Shown piece by piece: positions 25,239 through 34,764 of a DNA stretch of 61,540 bases (its first letter is position 1; every line of letters starts with the position of its first letter). A program made the position numbers and the translations under genes. The notes beneath the pieces are model-generated. The model made no database searches and had not been told where the DNA came from. It was given only the letters and a program-made list of their open reading frames with translations. The stretch comes from Janibacter anophelis NBRC 107843 (GTDB lineage: Bacteria; Actinomycetota; Actinomycetes; Actinomycetales; Dermatophilaceae): NCBI RefSeq assembly GCF_001570945.1, contig NZ_BCSQ01000012.1, positions 1 through 61,540 of the forward strand. Direction: 5' to 3'.

Positions 25239-26777
25239 ATGACCGACATCACCACGCCCGAGGACGTCCAGGCGACGCCCGACATCGAGGGCACCGCCCC
25301 GGAGGCCGCGGAGCAGACCTTCGCCGACTTCGACGTCAACCCGCAGATCGTCGCCGCGCTGGCCGACGCCGGGATCGTCCACCCCTTCCCCATCCAGGCG
25401 ATGACGCTGCCGGTCGCCCTGGGGGGCCACGACATCATCGGCCAGGCCAAGACCGGTACCGGCAAGACGCTCGGCTTCGGCATCCCGATGCTCAACCGGA
25501 TCGACCTCGAGTCCGACGACCCGCGCCCGCAGGCCCTGGCCGTCGCCCCGACCCGTGAGCTCGCCAGCCAGGTCGCGGCCGACCTCGAGCGCGCCGGCAA
25601 GCGCCTGGGCATCAAGGTGCTCACCGTCTACGGCGGTCGCGCGTACGAGCCGCAGATCGAGGCGCTGAAGAAGGGCGTCCACGTCGTCGTCGGCACCCCG
25701 GGCCGCCTCATCGACCTGGCCCAGCAGAAGCACCTTGACCTGTCCGCGACCCGCACCGTCGTCCTCGACGAGGCCGACGAGATGCTCGACCTGGGCTTCC
25801 TGCCCGACGTCGAGAAGATCATGGCGATGACCTCGCCGGCGCGGCACACGATGCTCTTCTCCGCGACGATGCCCGGCGCGATCGTCGCCCTGGCCCGTCG
25901 CTACATGACGCAGCCGACGCACATCCGCGCGATGAGCGAGGACGGCGAGGGCGACAGCCACACGGTCAAGGCGATCGAGCAGTTCGTCTACCGCGCGCAC
26001 GCGATGGACAAGGTCGAGATGCTCGCCCGCATCCTGCAGGCCAAGGACCGCGGCCTGACGATCATCTTCTCCCGCACCAAGCGCACCGCGGCCAAGGTCG
26101 CCGACGAGCTCGTCGACCGCGGCTTCGCGGCCGCCTCGATCCACGGCGACCTCGGCCAAGGGGCGCGCGAGCAGGCGCTGCGCGCCTTCCGCAACGGCAA
26201 GGTCGACGTGCTCGTCGCGACCGACGTCGCGGCCCGCGGCATCGACGTCACCAATGTCACCCACGTCGTCAACTACCAGTGCCCCGACGACGAGAAGACC
26301 TATGTCCACCGCATCGGCCGCACCGGCCGCGCGGGCAACACCGGTGTCGCGATCACCTTCGTCGACTGGGACGACGAGACCAAGTGGGCGGTCATCAACC
26401 GCCAGCTCGACCTCGGCATCCCCGAGGCCGTGGAGACCTACTCCTCGAGCCCGCACCTCTTCACCGACCTCGACATCCCCGAGGGCACCAAGGGCCGCCT
26501 CCCCCGCGCCCAGCGCACCCGTGAGGGCTTGGACGCGGAGGAGATCGAGGACCTCGGCGAGACCGGCAAGTCCGGCGGCCGTCGCCCCGGTGGCTCCGGT
26601 GGTCGTGGCGGCTCCGGCAGCCGGGGTGGCTCCGGCGGTCGTGGTGGCCGCGGCGGCGACCGTGACGGTGGCCGGGCCCAGTCCGGTGAGGCGAAGGGGG
26701 ACGGTCAGGACCGTCCGCGCCGTCGCCGCAACCGCCGCCGCACCCGCGGCGGCCAAGGCGCCGGCTCCGACGCGTAA
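25239..26777 (+). CDS. DEAD-box ATP-dependent RNA helicase (RhlE-like)
   Basis: A 512-residue RNA helicase. In order: Q motif HPFPIQAMTLP, AKTGTGKT (70-77), PTREL, TPGRLIDL, DEADEMLD (about 177), SATMPG, ARGID, and HRIGRTGRAG (about 356). The tail from about 440 is RGG/GGS-rich, a typical RNA-binding extension. ATG 25239 is the likeliest start; GTG 25158 is in frame but adds atypical sequence. TAGCATGC at about 25079 may be the -10, giving a leader of about 150 nt with a CCGGACG/CGTCCGG hairpin, as for cold-responsive helicases. The rest of 25023-25238 shows no gene. Confidence 0.93.
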   Translation: MTDITTPEDVQATPDIEGTAPEAAEQTFADFDVNPQIVAALADAGIVHPFPIQAMTLPVALGGHDIIGQAKTGTGKTLGFGIPMLNRIDLESDDPRPQALAVAPTRELASQVAADLERAGKRLGIKVLTVYGGRAYEPQIEALKKGVHVVVGTPGRLIDLAQQKHLDLSATRTVVLDEADEMLDLGFLPDVEKIMAMTSPARHTMLFSATMPGAIVALARRYMTQPTHIRAMSEDGEGDSHTVKAIEQFVYRAHAMDKVEMLARILQAKDRGLTIIFSRTKRTAAKVADELVDRGFAAASIHGDLGQGAREQALRAFRNGKVDVLVATDVAARGIDVTNVTHVVNYQCPDDEKTYVHRIGRTGRAGNTGVAITFVDWDDETKWAVINRQLDLGIPEAVETYSSSPHLFTDLDIPEGTKGRLPRAQRTREGLDAEEIEDLGETGKSGGRRPGGSGGRGGSGSRGGSGGRGGRGGDRDGGRAQSGEAKGDGQDRPRRRRNRRRTRGGQGAGSDA

Positions 26778-26821
26778 GCGTGGGGGCTGCTCCCTTCGTC
26801 CGGGCGAACTAGGCTGCCCGG

Positions 26822-28504
26822 GTGCGTGACCCCAAGCCCATCGCCCGCCGCATCGCCCGTGGCGCGGCCCGCCGTGCCTGGTCGACGATGCAGCAGGTGC
26901 GGCCCCGCCCCACGGCGTCCGACGGCTCCAGCGCGGCGGACGCGACCTCGCGTCTCGCCGCGCTGACCCACACCCGCGACCACGAGGGCGCCGTCGCGCT
27001 CATCCGCGCCGAGCTCGACGCGCTCGGTGGTGACTCGGGGTGGCTCGACCAGGCCCGCCGCAGCGCCTCCCAGGCCGGCGAGCCCTCGCTCCAGGCGGAG
27101 CTGACCCGGGCGGAGCTGGCGGTGACGCCGCGCTTCGCCGGGCCCGCCCGCACGCGACTGGCCGCGGCCCTCACCCAGGTCGAGGGGCGGCTGCGCGAGA
27201 CCGACCCGCAGTGGTCACCGACGCTCGACCCGGACGCGGTGAGCGCCGCCCGCACCGTCCAGGAGCGCGAAGGGGGTCACTCCCGCCTGCGCGTCGCCCA
27301 CCTGCTCAAGGTGGCGCTGCCGGAGCGGCAGTCCGGCTACTCCGTGCGCACCCGCTACAACCTCGCCGGCCAGGTCGAGGCCGGCATCGAGCCGGTCGCC
27401 ATCACGGCGCTCGACTTCCCCGGTGGCGACGACGTCGCCGAGGAGGTCGAAGTGCACGGCATCCGCCACCGGCGGCTGCTGCGCGAGCGCATCCCCGGCG
27501 ACGAGACCGTCGACGCCCACCTCGACGCCTATGCCCGCGCCCTGCTGCCGGTCCTCGCGCAGGAGGCTCCCGACCTGCTGCACGTGCACTCCGGCGCGCG
27601 CGGCTACGAGTCCGCGCTCGTCGGGCGCGCCGTCGCCGACGCCCTCGACATCCCGTGGGTGTACGAGGTGCGTGGGTTCTTCGAGGCGATCTGGAGCAAG
27701 GACCTCGACCGGGCCGAGGCCGCCGAGACCTACCACCGCCGCCGTGACACCGACACGCGCTGCATGCTGGCCGCCGACGCCGTCGTCACCCTCAGCGAGT
27801 CGATGCGCGCCGACATCGTCGGTCGCGGCGTCCCGGCCGAGCGGGTCCACGTCGTGCCCAACGGCGTCGACTCCACCGCCTTCGCCCCGCGGCCGCGTCG
27901 CGAGGACCTGATCGAGCAGTACGGCCTGGCCGGCAGGTTCGTCTTCGGCTACGTGTCCAACCTCGACCACTACCGCGAGGGGCAGGAGCTGCTCGTCGAC
28001 GCCGCCGTCGCGCTGCGCGAGCGCGGCGTCGATGCCGTCGCGCTCATCGTCGGCGACGGTGGCCGCCGCGCGGAGATCGAGGCGCACGCCGAGGAGGTCG
28101 GCGCCGGTGACGCGGTCGTCTTCACCGGGCGGGTCCCCCACGACGAGGTCCTCGACCACTACGCGCTCGTCGACGTCTTCGTCGTGCCGCGCGTCGACGA
28201 GCGCGCCGCGCGGCTGGTCACGCCGCTCAAGCCCTTCGAGGCGATGGCCGCCGGTCTGCCGGTGCTCGTCTCGGACCTGCCGGCGCTGACCGAGATCACC
28301 GGTGACGGCGCGAGGGGCGAGTCCTTCACCGCGGGTGACGCCGGTGCGCTCACCGACGCCCTCGAGGCGCTCGCCGGTGACCCCGACCGGCGCGCGCAGC
28401 TGGCCGCCGCCGGCCGCGCCTGGGTCGAGACCGAGCGCTCCTGGGAGGCCAACGGGCAGCGCTACCGCGACATCTACGAGCAGGTGCTCGGCGAGCAGCC
28501 CTGA
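26822..28504 (+). CDS. Glycosyltransferase family 4
   Basis: A 560-residue protein: an N-terminal helical region (about 1-150) then a GT-B glycosyltransferase. The second half has VVPNGVDSTAF, FGYVSNLDHYREGQELLVDA and the donor-binding PFEAMAAGLPVLVSDLPALTE, the GT4 family pattern. It probably transfers a sugar from a nucleotide donor to a surface glycan; the acceptor is unknown. GTG 26822 comes exactly 6 nt after TAGGCT (26810-26815) with no ribosome site, so the mRNA is probably leaderless. Two GT2 genes lie opposite it across a repeat element. Confidence 0.88.
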   Translation: MRDPKPIARRIARGAARRAWSTMQQVRPRPTASDGSSAADATSRLAALTHTRDHEGAVALIRAELDALGGDSGWLDQARRSASQAGEPSLQAELTRAELAVTPRFAGPARTRLAAALTQVEGRLRETDPQWSPTLDPDAVSAARTVQEREGGHSRLRVAHLLKVALPERQSGYSVRTRYNLAGQVEAGIEPVAITALDFPGGDDVAEEVEVHGIRHRRLLRERIPGDETVDAHLDAYARALLPVLAQEAPDLLHVHSGARGYESALVGRAVADALDIPWVYEVRGFFEAIWSKDLDRAEAAETYHRRRDTDTRCMLAADAVVTLSESMRADIVGRGVPAERVHVVPNGVDSTAFAPRPRREDLIEQYGLAGRFVFGYVSNLDHYREGQELLVDAAVALRERGVDAVALIVGDGGRRAEIEAHAEEVGAGDAVVFTGRVPHDEVLDHYALVDVFVVPRVDERAARLVTPLKPFEAMAAGLPVLVSDLPALTEITGDGARGESFTAGDAGALTDALEALAGDPDRRAQLAAAGRAWVETERSWEANGQRYRDIYEQVLGEQP

Positions 28505-28670
28505 CGCCCCCCCCTGACCACGAACTGTGGCTGGCCACATCTACGAGGGTCGGCCACAGCACGTCGTGTGGCTGACCATCCGAAGTGTGGCCAGCCACAG
28601 TTCGTGGCGGGGGTATGGCGGGGGCGGGGGCATGGCGAGGTGCTGGGTGCTCGGCGAGCAGCCCTGACGC
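28483..28670. repeat. Nested palindrome bracketed by 25-bp direct repeats
   Basis: A perfect 19-bp inverted repeat (CGAACTGTGGCTGGCCACA at 28521-28539, complement at 28586-28604) encloses a second stem (28548-28558 with 28567-28577). The whole is flanked by identical 25-bp direct repeats at 28483-28507 and 28646-28670. The first copy contains the last codons and stop of the GT4 gene. A related element starts at 61483. Confidence 0.88.
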
Positions 28671-30383
28671 TCAGACGTCGACGTGCTCGCGCGGGTCGCC
28701 GTAGAAGACGACCCGGCTCGACTTGTTCATGAACGACGCGTCCTCGAGGGTCCACGTGTGCGCGTGCCGGTCGGTGCCGCGGATGCTCACGTAGTTGAAG
28801 CGGTCCGACGAGTACGTGCGCACGCCCTCGGCCTTGGCCCGGTTGAGCAGGTCGGTGTCGACCGCGCGCGGCAGGTCGGAGAAGCGCAGCCCGCGCGCCA
28901 CCTCGCCCCGCATGAGGATCGAGCCGCCCTGCACGAGCCGCTCGAAGCGGTGCTCGCTCTTGGGGAACCGCAGGATCACCGCCCCGGTGCTGCGCAGCCA
29001 GGTGTAGTGCGCCCACTTGCCGACGATGCCCGCGCCCGAGACGTCGACCGCGTCGACGAGGTCGCGCAGGTACTCGCGCCCGTAGAAGTTGTCGTCGTCG
29101 ATCTTGGCCACGTGCGCGCCGTCGCTGGCGTCGATGCCGAGGTTGAGGCAGGCGCCCAGGGTGAGCGAGGCGTCGGCGGCGATGACCTCGAGCCGCTCGA
29201 TCCCCCGGTCGCGGAAGCGCGCCGTCACCTCGGCGACGTCGACGTCGAGCCCGTGGAGCACGAGGACGACCTGCAGCTCACCGCTCGCGAGCAGCGACTG
29301 CCGCGCCATGTTGTCGGCGACGGTGTCGAGCTCGTGGGCCCGGTTGGTCGAGATCACCGCGCTGACGCTCCGGTCGAAGGGGGCACCGCCCACCTCCCGC
29401 AGCGGCCGGGGTCGCCCCACGAGCGCCTCGAGGGCCGCGGCGCGGTGGGCGAAGGTGTGCCCGTCGCGCACCGCCCGCGTGGAGCGCAGGCCGGCGCGCT
29501 CGACGAGCTCGTCCTGCCACAGGTGGGCGATCGCCTGCTGGCGCAGCTGGGTGTCGTCCTCGACCCGGCAGATCTGCGCCGCAAGGGATCCGGGCAGCCG
29601 CTCGATGACGTCGGGGGTGCCGAGCAGGGCGCTGCCGGCGGCTGCCGACTCCAGCGCCAGCCACGGCGTGACCGGGCGGTCGGCGACGTGCGCCACCGCG
29701 CGGTATCGGCCGAGCACGGGCCGGTCGCCGGGGATCTCGGAGGCGGCGTCGTCGCCACCCAGGACGTCGAGCCGCTCGGGCTGCACGGGGTCCAGCCGCG
29801 CCCGGTCGAAGCCGCCGTCACCGACGAGGGCGAGCACCTGCTCGCGCCGCGGTGTGGCGCCGACGACGACCGGCGAGTGGACGAGGTGGTCGGCGGCGGG
29901 CTCGAGCAGGCTGACCTCGCGACCGAGCGCGATCGCCCACTCGGGGATGCTCCCTTCGTCGTCGACGAGGACGTGCACGGGCGCGGTGGCGCCGTCGACG
30001 AGGCGCGCGACCGCGTCACCTGCGACCCGGCGGCTGCCGGTGATCCACACGATGACGGGGGCGGTGGCGGCGAGCACTGCCGCCCGCTGCTCGGCGAAGG
30101 GCGCCTCGATGCTCACGCTGGAACGCGCGTCGACCTCGACGAGCACGACGTCGGGCGCCGCGTCGGTCAGCTGCCACTGGTGGGACAGCCCGGAGCGCAC
30201 CCGCTCGGAGGCGAGCACCTGCGCGCGCAACCGGTCCGCGCCCGCGGGCCGCGGCGTCGCCTCCGCCACCGGAGCCATCGTCCGCTCCCGCCGCCGGCTC
30301 GCCTCGAGCCGGGCCCGCGGGCCGGCGGTCGCGTCCTTGACCGCACCCCGCAGCGCCTTGGCCGGGCCGCGCAGCCCGCTCAT
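28671..30383 (-). CDS. Glycosyltransferase family 2-like protein
   Basis: A 570-residue protein. The N-terminal 330 residues resemble a glycosyl-transfer-associated Rossmann domain with no clear catalytic motif. The C-terminal GT-A domain starts VSAVISTNRAHELDTVADNM (about 339) and has the DxD-type metal site AKIDDDNFYG (about 428). The later WAHYTWLRSTGAV and GGSILMRGEVAR fit GT2 enzymes. ATG 30383 overlaps the upstream GT2 stop (ATGA). It is the last gene of a parA-GT2-GT2 operon, probably for cell-surface polysaccharide. Confidence 0.82.
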   Translation of the reverse strand: MSGLRGPAKALRGAVKDATAGPRARLEASRRRERTMAPVAEATPRPAGADRLRAQVLASERVRSGLSHQWQLTDAAPDVVLVEVDARSSVSIEAPFAEQRAAVLAATAPVIVWITGSRRVAGDAVARLVDGATAPVHVLVDDEGSIPEWAIALGREVSLLEPAADHLVHSPVVVGATPRREQVLALVGDGGFDRARLDPVQPERLDVLGGDDAASEIPGDRPVLGRYRAVAHVADRPVTPWLALESAAAGSALLGTPDVIERLPGSLAAQICRVEDDTQLRQQAIAHLWQDELVERAGLRSTRAVRDGHTFAHRAAALEALVGRPRPLREVGGAPFDRSVSAVISTNRAHELDTVADNMARQSLLASGELQVVLVLHGLDVDVAEVTARFRDRGIERLEVIAADASLTLGACLNLGIDASDGAHVAKIDDDNFYGREYLRDLVDAVDVSGAGIVGKWAHYTWLRSTGAVILRFPKSEHRFERLVQGGSILMRGEVARGLRFSDLPRAVDTDLLNRAKAEGVRTYSSDRFNYVSIRGTDRHAHTWTLEDASFMNKSSRVVFYGDPREHVDV

Positions 30384-32506
30384 CGCAGCCCCTCCGCGGC
30401 CAGGTGCACGTGCCGGCGGGCCTCGTCCTCGGGCAGCCACAGGGCCGAGCCCTCGGGCACGCCCCACGTGGCCAGCTCGGCCTCGACGGCCGCGCGGGTC
30501 CACGCCGGGTCGACCCGGTGCGTCGTGCTCGTCGTCGGCTCGGTGACGACGACGTGGCCGGGCGACAGGTCGGGCGCGGGGCGTCCGACCGACAGCGACT
30601 CGGGCCGGCGGATCCACGTCAGTGCCGCCTCGACCCGCTCCTCAGGGTGGACCTGCACGACGTCGTCGGCCCGGTCGAGCAGGTGCCGCACTGCCGGCAG
30701 CAGCGGCTTGCGGTAGAGGCGCAGGCGCGCCGGATTTTCGCGGTGGAGCAGGGCGATGCGCACGTCGAGGTCGAGCAGGTCCTCCAGCTCGCCGTAGAGC
30801 TGCGTGGGGTCGACCATCGTGTCGGCGGCGTCGTCGACGACGAGCACGTCGAAGGGGGCGTGCGGCCGCGTCGAGACCCACACGTGCGGCGCGGCGAAGG
30901 GTCGGCCCTCCGCACGATCGCGGTCCGGGTCGGACTCACCGTCGCGCGTGGCCCAGTCGAGCACGAGGTCGGGCGGGGGCCCGTCGGGGAACTCGGCGCC
31001 GGGCTGGCCCGGGAGTCCTCCCTTCGCCCGCACGTCGTCGAGGTGGCGGTGCCACGCCTTGTACGCGGAGCGGTAGGCCAAGCGCGGCCCGATGCCCCAC
31101 CCGACGCCGAAGTCGCTGCGGGACAACGACCCCGAGCGCAGGCGGGTCAGCTGCAGCGGGGGCTCGACGAGCGCGACCGCGCGCCCGGTCACGGCCGGGA
31201 TGCGGGAGTCGTACTCGGTGTCGGCGCTCTTGCGCACGTCGTCGAAGGTGCCGACCCGCTCGATCGTCGAGCGCGGCATGACCAGGCCGGAGGCGTTGAG
31301 CCGCACCGACGGATAGCCGAGCCAGACCAGGCGCAGGTCGTCGTCGGGGCGGATCGTCAGGCCGTGCGTCGCGGGGAGGTCGGGGTCGGCGAGCAGCGCG
31401 GTGACCTGCCGCTCGAGACGCTCGGGGTGCGACCAGTCGTCGGCGTCGAGGAAGGCGAGGTACTCCCCCTTCGCCTCCCGGATGCCGAGGTTGCGCGCAC
31501 GATAGGCGCCGCCGTTGCGCTCGCGCGTGATGACGCGCGCCTGCGGGTGCAGGCCGGCGATGCGGGCGATCTCGTCGGTGTGCTCGGGGCCGGAGGCGTC
31601 GTCGACGACGACGACGTCGAGGTGCGGCCAGGTCTGGTCGAGCAGCGCGCGGATGGCGGTGGCGAGCCACGGTCCGGGGCGGTAGGCGGTGACGACGACG
31701 CTGATCGTCGGCAGGTCGGCCTCGGTGACCTCGCGCCCGATCGCGGCCGAGACCCGTTGCGCCACACCGGCCCTGCGCTCGGCGAGCTCGGCCGGGTCGG
31801 GGCCGACCCGGTCGTACGCGGGCGCGCCGCCGGGGAAGGCCGCGGCCGTCTCCTCGCCGATGACCTGCGCGAGCTCGGCCTGGGTGAGCAGCCGCGGGAC
31901 GAGGACACCGGCCTCTCGCCAGCGCCGGGTGAGCTGGCGCCACCAGGTGGCTTCGTCGCCGGTGAGGCTCGGGTGGGCGAGGTCGGTCTCGAGGTCGGCG
32001 CGCTCGTCGGGCGAGAGCTGGGTGAGCCGCGGCAGGTGCCTGCGCAGCACGTCGGCGCCCTCGCCGTGGGCGGCCTGACGCAGGAGCAGGGTGTGGGCGT
32101 GCAGCAGCGCCTGGCGGGTGGTGATGGTGGCTCCGTCGCCCCCTTCGACGAGCTCGCGCATGATCGCCGAGCCCTGGCGGATCAGGTCGTCGTCACCGCT
32201 GGTGAGGAGCAGCTCGGCGTACCCGGCGCGCCAGCTGACGGCGCCGGTGCGCTCGGCGAGCGCACGGACGGCCTCGCGCAGCAGGGGCGAGCGGGTGCGC
32301 AGCGCGGTGGCGACGACGTCGTCGACGCCGACCTGCTCGGCACCGCGGGCGTAGCCGGCCAGCAGCGGGTCGAGGCCGGCGAGCGGGGTGGGCCGCAGCC
32401 GGGCGCGAAGGGGGTCGACCACCCGTCGGCGGGCGGCGGGGTCACCGGTGAGGACGGCGCGGATCCCGCCGGCGGCGAGACTGCGGGCGCGTTGCAGTGT
32501 GGGCAC
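30380..32506 (-). CDS. Glycosyltransferase family 2 with N-terminal helical domain
   Basis: A 708-residue protein. About 265 residues of helical repeat-like sequence precede a GT-A domain beginning ISVVVTAYRPGPW (about 268). The metal motif is FLDADDWSH (about 353), and NGGAYRARNLGIREAKGEYL is the donor-binding stretch typical of GT2. The C-terminal 250 residues include FDVLVVDDAADTMVD and have unknown function. GTG 32506 is 7 nt past the parA stop, so they are co-transcribed. ATGs further upstream fall in parA and were not used. Confidence 0.85.
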   Translation of the reverse strand: MPTLQRARSLAAGGIRAVLTGDPAARRRVVDPLRARLRPTPLAGLDPLLAGYARGAEQVGVDDVVATALRTRSPLLREAVRALAERTGAVSWRAGYAELLLTSGDDDLIRQGSAIMRELVEGGDGATITTRQALLHAHTLLLRQAAHGEGADVLRRHLPRLTQLSPDERADLETDLAHPSLTGDEATWWRQLTRRWREAGVLVPRLLTQAELAQVIGEETAAAFPGGAPAYDRVGPDPAELAERRAGVAQRVSAAIGREVTEADLPTISVVVTAYRPGPWLATAIRALLDQTWPHLDVVVVDDASGPEHTDEIARIAGLHPQARVITRERNGGAYRARNLGIREAKGEYLAFLDADDWSHPERLERQVTALLADPDLPATHGLTIRPDDDLRLVWLGYPSVRLNASGLVMPRSTIERVGTFDDVRKSADTEYDSRIPAVTGRAVALVEPPLQLTRLRSGSLSRSDFGVGWGIGPRLAYRSAYKAWHRHLDDVRAKGGLPGQPGAEFPDGPPPDLVLDWATRDGESDPDRDRAEGRPFAAPHVWVSTRPHAPFDVLVVDDAADTMVDPTQLYGELEDLLDLDVRIALLHRENPARLRLYRKPLLPAVRHLLDRADDVVQVHPEERVEAALTWIRRPESLSVGRPAPDLSPGHVVVTEPTTSTTHRVDPAWTRAAVEAELATWGVPEGSALWLPEDEARRHVHLAAEGLR

Positions 32507-32513
32507 GGGCGGC

Positions 32514-33287
32514 TCAGATCGCGGCGAGGATCGCTTCGGTGACCTCGCGGTAGGCGGCCGCGCCCTTGCTCGAGCGGGCGGTGTCGAGGATGGAGCGACC
32601 GGCCGCGGGCGCCTCGGCGAAGCGCACCGTGCGCGGGATCGGGGGCGAGAGGACGGGCAGCTTGTAGCGGGTGCCGAGGTCGTCGAGGACCTCGCGGGCG
32701 TGGTTGGACCGGCCGTCGTACATCGTCGGGAGGATGCCGATGGTCTTGAGCTTCTTGTTGAGCAGCTTCTTGACGTCCTTGACCGTGTCGAGCAGCTGTC
32801 CGACACCGCGGTGGCTGAGCATCTCGGCCTGCATCGGGATGATCAGGCCGGTTGCGGCGGTCAGGGCCGAGAGGGTGAGCACCCCCAGGCTCGGGCTGCA
32901 GTCGAGGAGGATGACGTCGTAGTCCTCGCGGACCTCCTCGAGCACCGACTGGAGGACGAACTCGCGCCCCGGTCGCGTCAGCAGCTGGGCCTCGGAGCCC
33001 GCGAGCTCGATCGTCGAGGGCAGCAGGTGCACGCCGTCACCGGCGTCGAGGATCGCGTCGGCGATCTCGGCCTGCCCGAGGACGACCTCGTTGACCGACA
33101 GCTCGACGGCGTCGGGGTCGATGCCGAGGCTGAAGGTCAGGCTCGCCTGCGGGTCGAGGTCGACGAGCAGGACCCGCCGCCCGAGCTCGGCCATCGCGGC
33201 ACCGATGGATGCGACCGACGTCGTCTTGGCGACGCCGCCCTTCTGGTTGGCGACAGCGATGATGGCTGCCCTCTTCGCCCGTGCCAC
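32514..33287 (-). CDS. ParA/Soj family ATPase
   Basis: A 257-residue MinD/ParA ATPase. The deviant Walker A is KGGVAKTT (16-23), followed by VLLVDLDPQASLTFSLG (Walker A') and YDVILLDCSPSLGVLTL (Walker B). No ParB or parS-like site is seen nearby, so this is probably an orphan ParA for positioning a cargo, not the chromosomal segregation ParA. GTG 33287 has AAAGG 8 nt upstream; ATG 33323 (269 aa) is the alternative. It leads the two-GT2 operon. An equivalent gene (Rv3213c) lies at this place in M. tuberculosis. Confidence 0.88.
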   Translation of the reverse strand: MARAKRAAIIAVANQKGGVAKTTSVASIGAAMAELGRRVLLVDLDPQASLTFSLGIDPDAVELSVNEVVLGQAEIADAILDAGDGVHLLPSTIELAGSEAQLLTRPGREFVLQSVLEEVREDYDVILLDCSPSLGVLTLSALTAATGLIIPMQAEMLSHRGVGQLLDTVKDVKKLLNKKLKTIGILPTMYDGRSNHAREVLDDLGTRYKLPVLSPPIPRTVRFAEAPAAGRSILDTARSSKGAAAYREVTEAILAAI

Positions 33288-33406
33288 GTGTGACGCCTTT
33301 CGGTCGGAGTCGATGCCGGGCACATCCTCTCACCCTCCCCGGCGCGAAGGGGGTGCACCGCCCGTGTCGCGGACGGCCGGGTCTGGTGCCCGGGGCGGAT
33401 GCCGGC

Positions 33407-34720
33407 TCAGACCGAGCGCACGCTGCCGATCCGCCCCTCGCGGAAGGCGTCGACGAAGAGGGCGTGGTCCGCGCGCACCCGCTGCGCGTAGTCGATGCCG
33501 AAGTCCACGATCTCCTGGACGAACTCCTCCTGCCGGTCGCGCAGCACCTGCGCGATCGCCTCCTCCGTCTGGAAGTCGACGATCGTGTGGTCGCTGTCGG
33601 CGTCGGAGACGCAGTGGATCTTCGCCGTCGCCTGCCCGAGGGCGGCCACGACCTCCTCGATCTCGGCTGGCTCGTGCAGGTCGCCCCAGGACAGGTCGAC
33701 CTCGTAGGGCGAGACCTCATCGACGACGAAACCGACGTCGTCGATGGTCGTGAACCCGAGCAAGGGGTCGGCGTGGACCTGCAGGGCGCGCTGGCTGACG
33801 ACGGTGCGCTCGCCCTCGTGACGGAAGGCCTGCTCGATCCGGGGCGCCTCGACGACATTCGCGAGAGCCGGCCGAGTGGCCTGCTTCATCGACAGCACGA
33901 TGTCGTTCTCGTGCGCCTCGTTGAAGCCCTCGATGAGGATGCTGTAGGCAGGGAACCCGGCACTGCCGATCCCGAAGCCGCTGCGCCCGACGACGTCCTT
34001 GACCGCGTAGAAGGTCTCCCGGTCCACCCGCTTGGCAGGTGGGATGGTCTCCAGGTAGTCGCGGAAGGCCGCGAGCACCACCTCGCGCTCCGCCTCGTCG
34101 AGGCGACGCACCCCCTTCCCCTCCATGAACCGACGTCCGTCCCGGCCAGTGGTCGTCATCGAGTCGAGCATCGCCGCCCGGCTGCTGCTGCGGGCCCGCT
34201 GCAGGGTCGCGTGCAGCGCTCCGGACGTGTTGCCCAGCCGCAGGGCGAAGTCGGCGTCGCCGGTCCCCTCGACGAAACGGTGGACGCGCTCGATGTACTC
34301 GTCCAGGTACACGGCCGCCAGGTCGCGGACGGTCTGCTCGGGCAGTGCCTTCTGCCACGCCAGGACAGCGAAGCCGGCCACGAAGCGGCGCAGGTCCCAG
34401 GCGAACGGCCCGACGTAGGCCTCGTCGAAGTCGTTGACGTCGAAGACCAGCTCACCGTGCGAGTTGACGTAGGTCCCGAAGTTCTCCGGGTGGAGGTCGC
34501 CGTGGATCCACACCCGGCCCGTGCGCTCGTCGGCCCACGGCCGCTCCGCCGCGGCGAGGTCACGGTGGAAGAGGCACGCCGTCCCCCGGAAGAAGGCGAA
34601 GGGGTTGCCGGCCATCTTGCGGAACTTCACCCGGAAGGCGACCGGGTCGGCCGCCATCAGGTCGGCGAAGGCGGACTCGAGGGTGTCGATGACGTACTGC
34701 TGGCGCCGGTCGTCACTCAT
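33407..34720 (-). CDS. DUF2252 family protein
   Basis: A 437-residue protein of the DUF2252 family, with a kinase-like outline. VWIHGDLHPENFGTY (about 70-84) and FDVNDFDEAYVGPFAWDLRR (about 93-112) echo the HGDxxxxN and DxD residues of phosphotransferases, so a small-molecule kinase role is possible but untested. ATG 34720 lies exactly 6 nt after TAGGGT on the minus strand (34727-34732), a leaderless start. The gene stands alone between parA and the PHP gene. Confidence 0.88.
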   Translation of the reverse strand: MSDDRRQQYVIDTLESAFADLMAADPVAFRVKFRKMAGNPFAFFRGTACLFHRDLAAAERPWADERTGRVWIHGDLHPENFGTYVNSHGELVFDVNDFDEAYVGPFAWDLRRFVAGFAVLAWQKALPEQTVRDLAAVYLDEYIERVHRFVEGTGDADFALRLGNTSGALHATLQRARSSSRAAMLDSMTTTGRDGRRFMEGKGVRRLDEAEREVVLAAFRDYLETIPPAKRVDRETFYAVKDVVGRSGFGIGSAGFPAYSILIEGFNEAHENDIVLSMKQATRPALANVVEAPRIEQAFRHEGERTVVSQRALQVHADPLLGFTTIDDVGFVVDEVSPYEVDLSWGDLHEPAEIEEVVAALGQATAKIHCVSDADSDHTIVDFQTEEAIAQVLRDRQEEFVQEIVDFGIDYAQRVRADHALFVDAFREGRIGSVRSV

Positions 34721-34764
34721 CTGCGCACCCTAGGCTCGCCACCTGTACGTCGACTGACCCGCGC

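Noticed and set aside
32514-33287. Chromosome partition locus parAB
   Set aside because: No ParB gene and no parS-like palindrome nearby; the ATPase is followed by glycosyltransferases.
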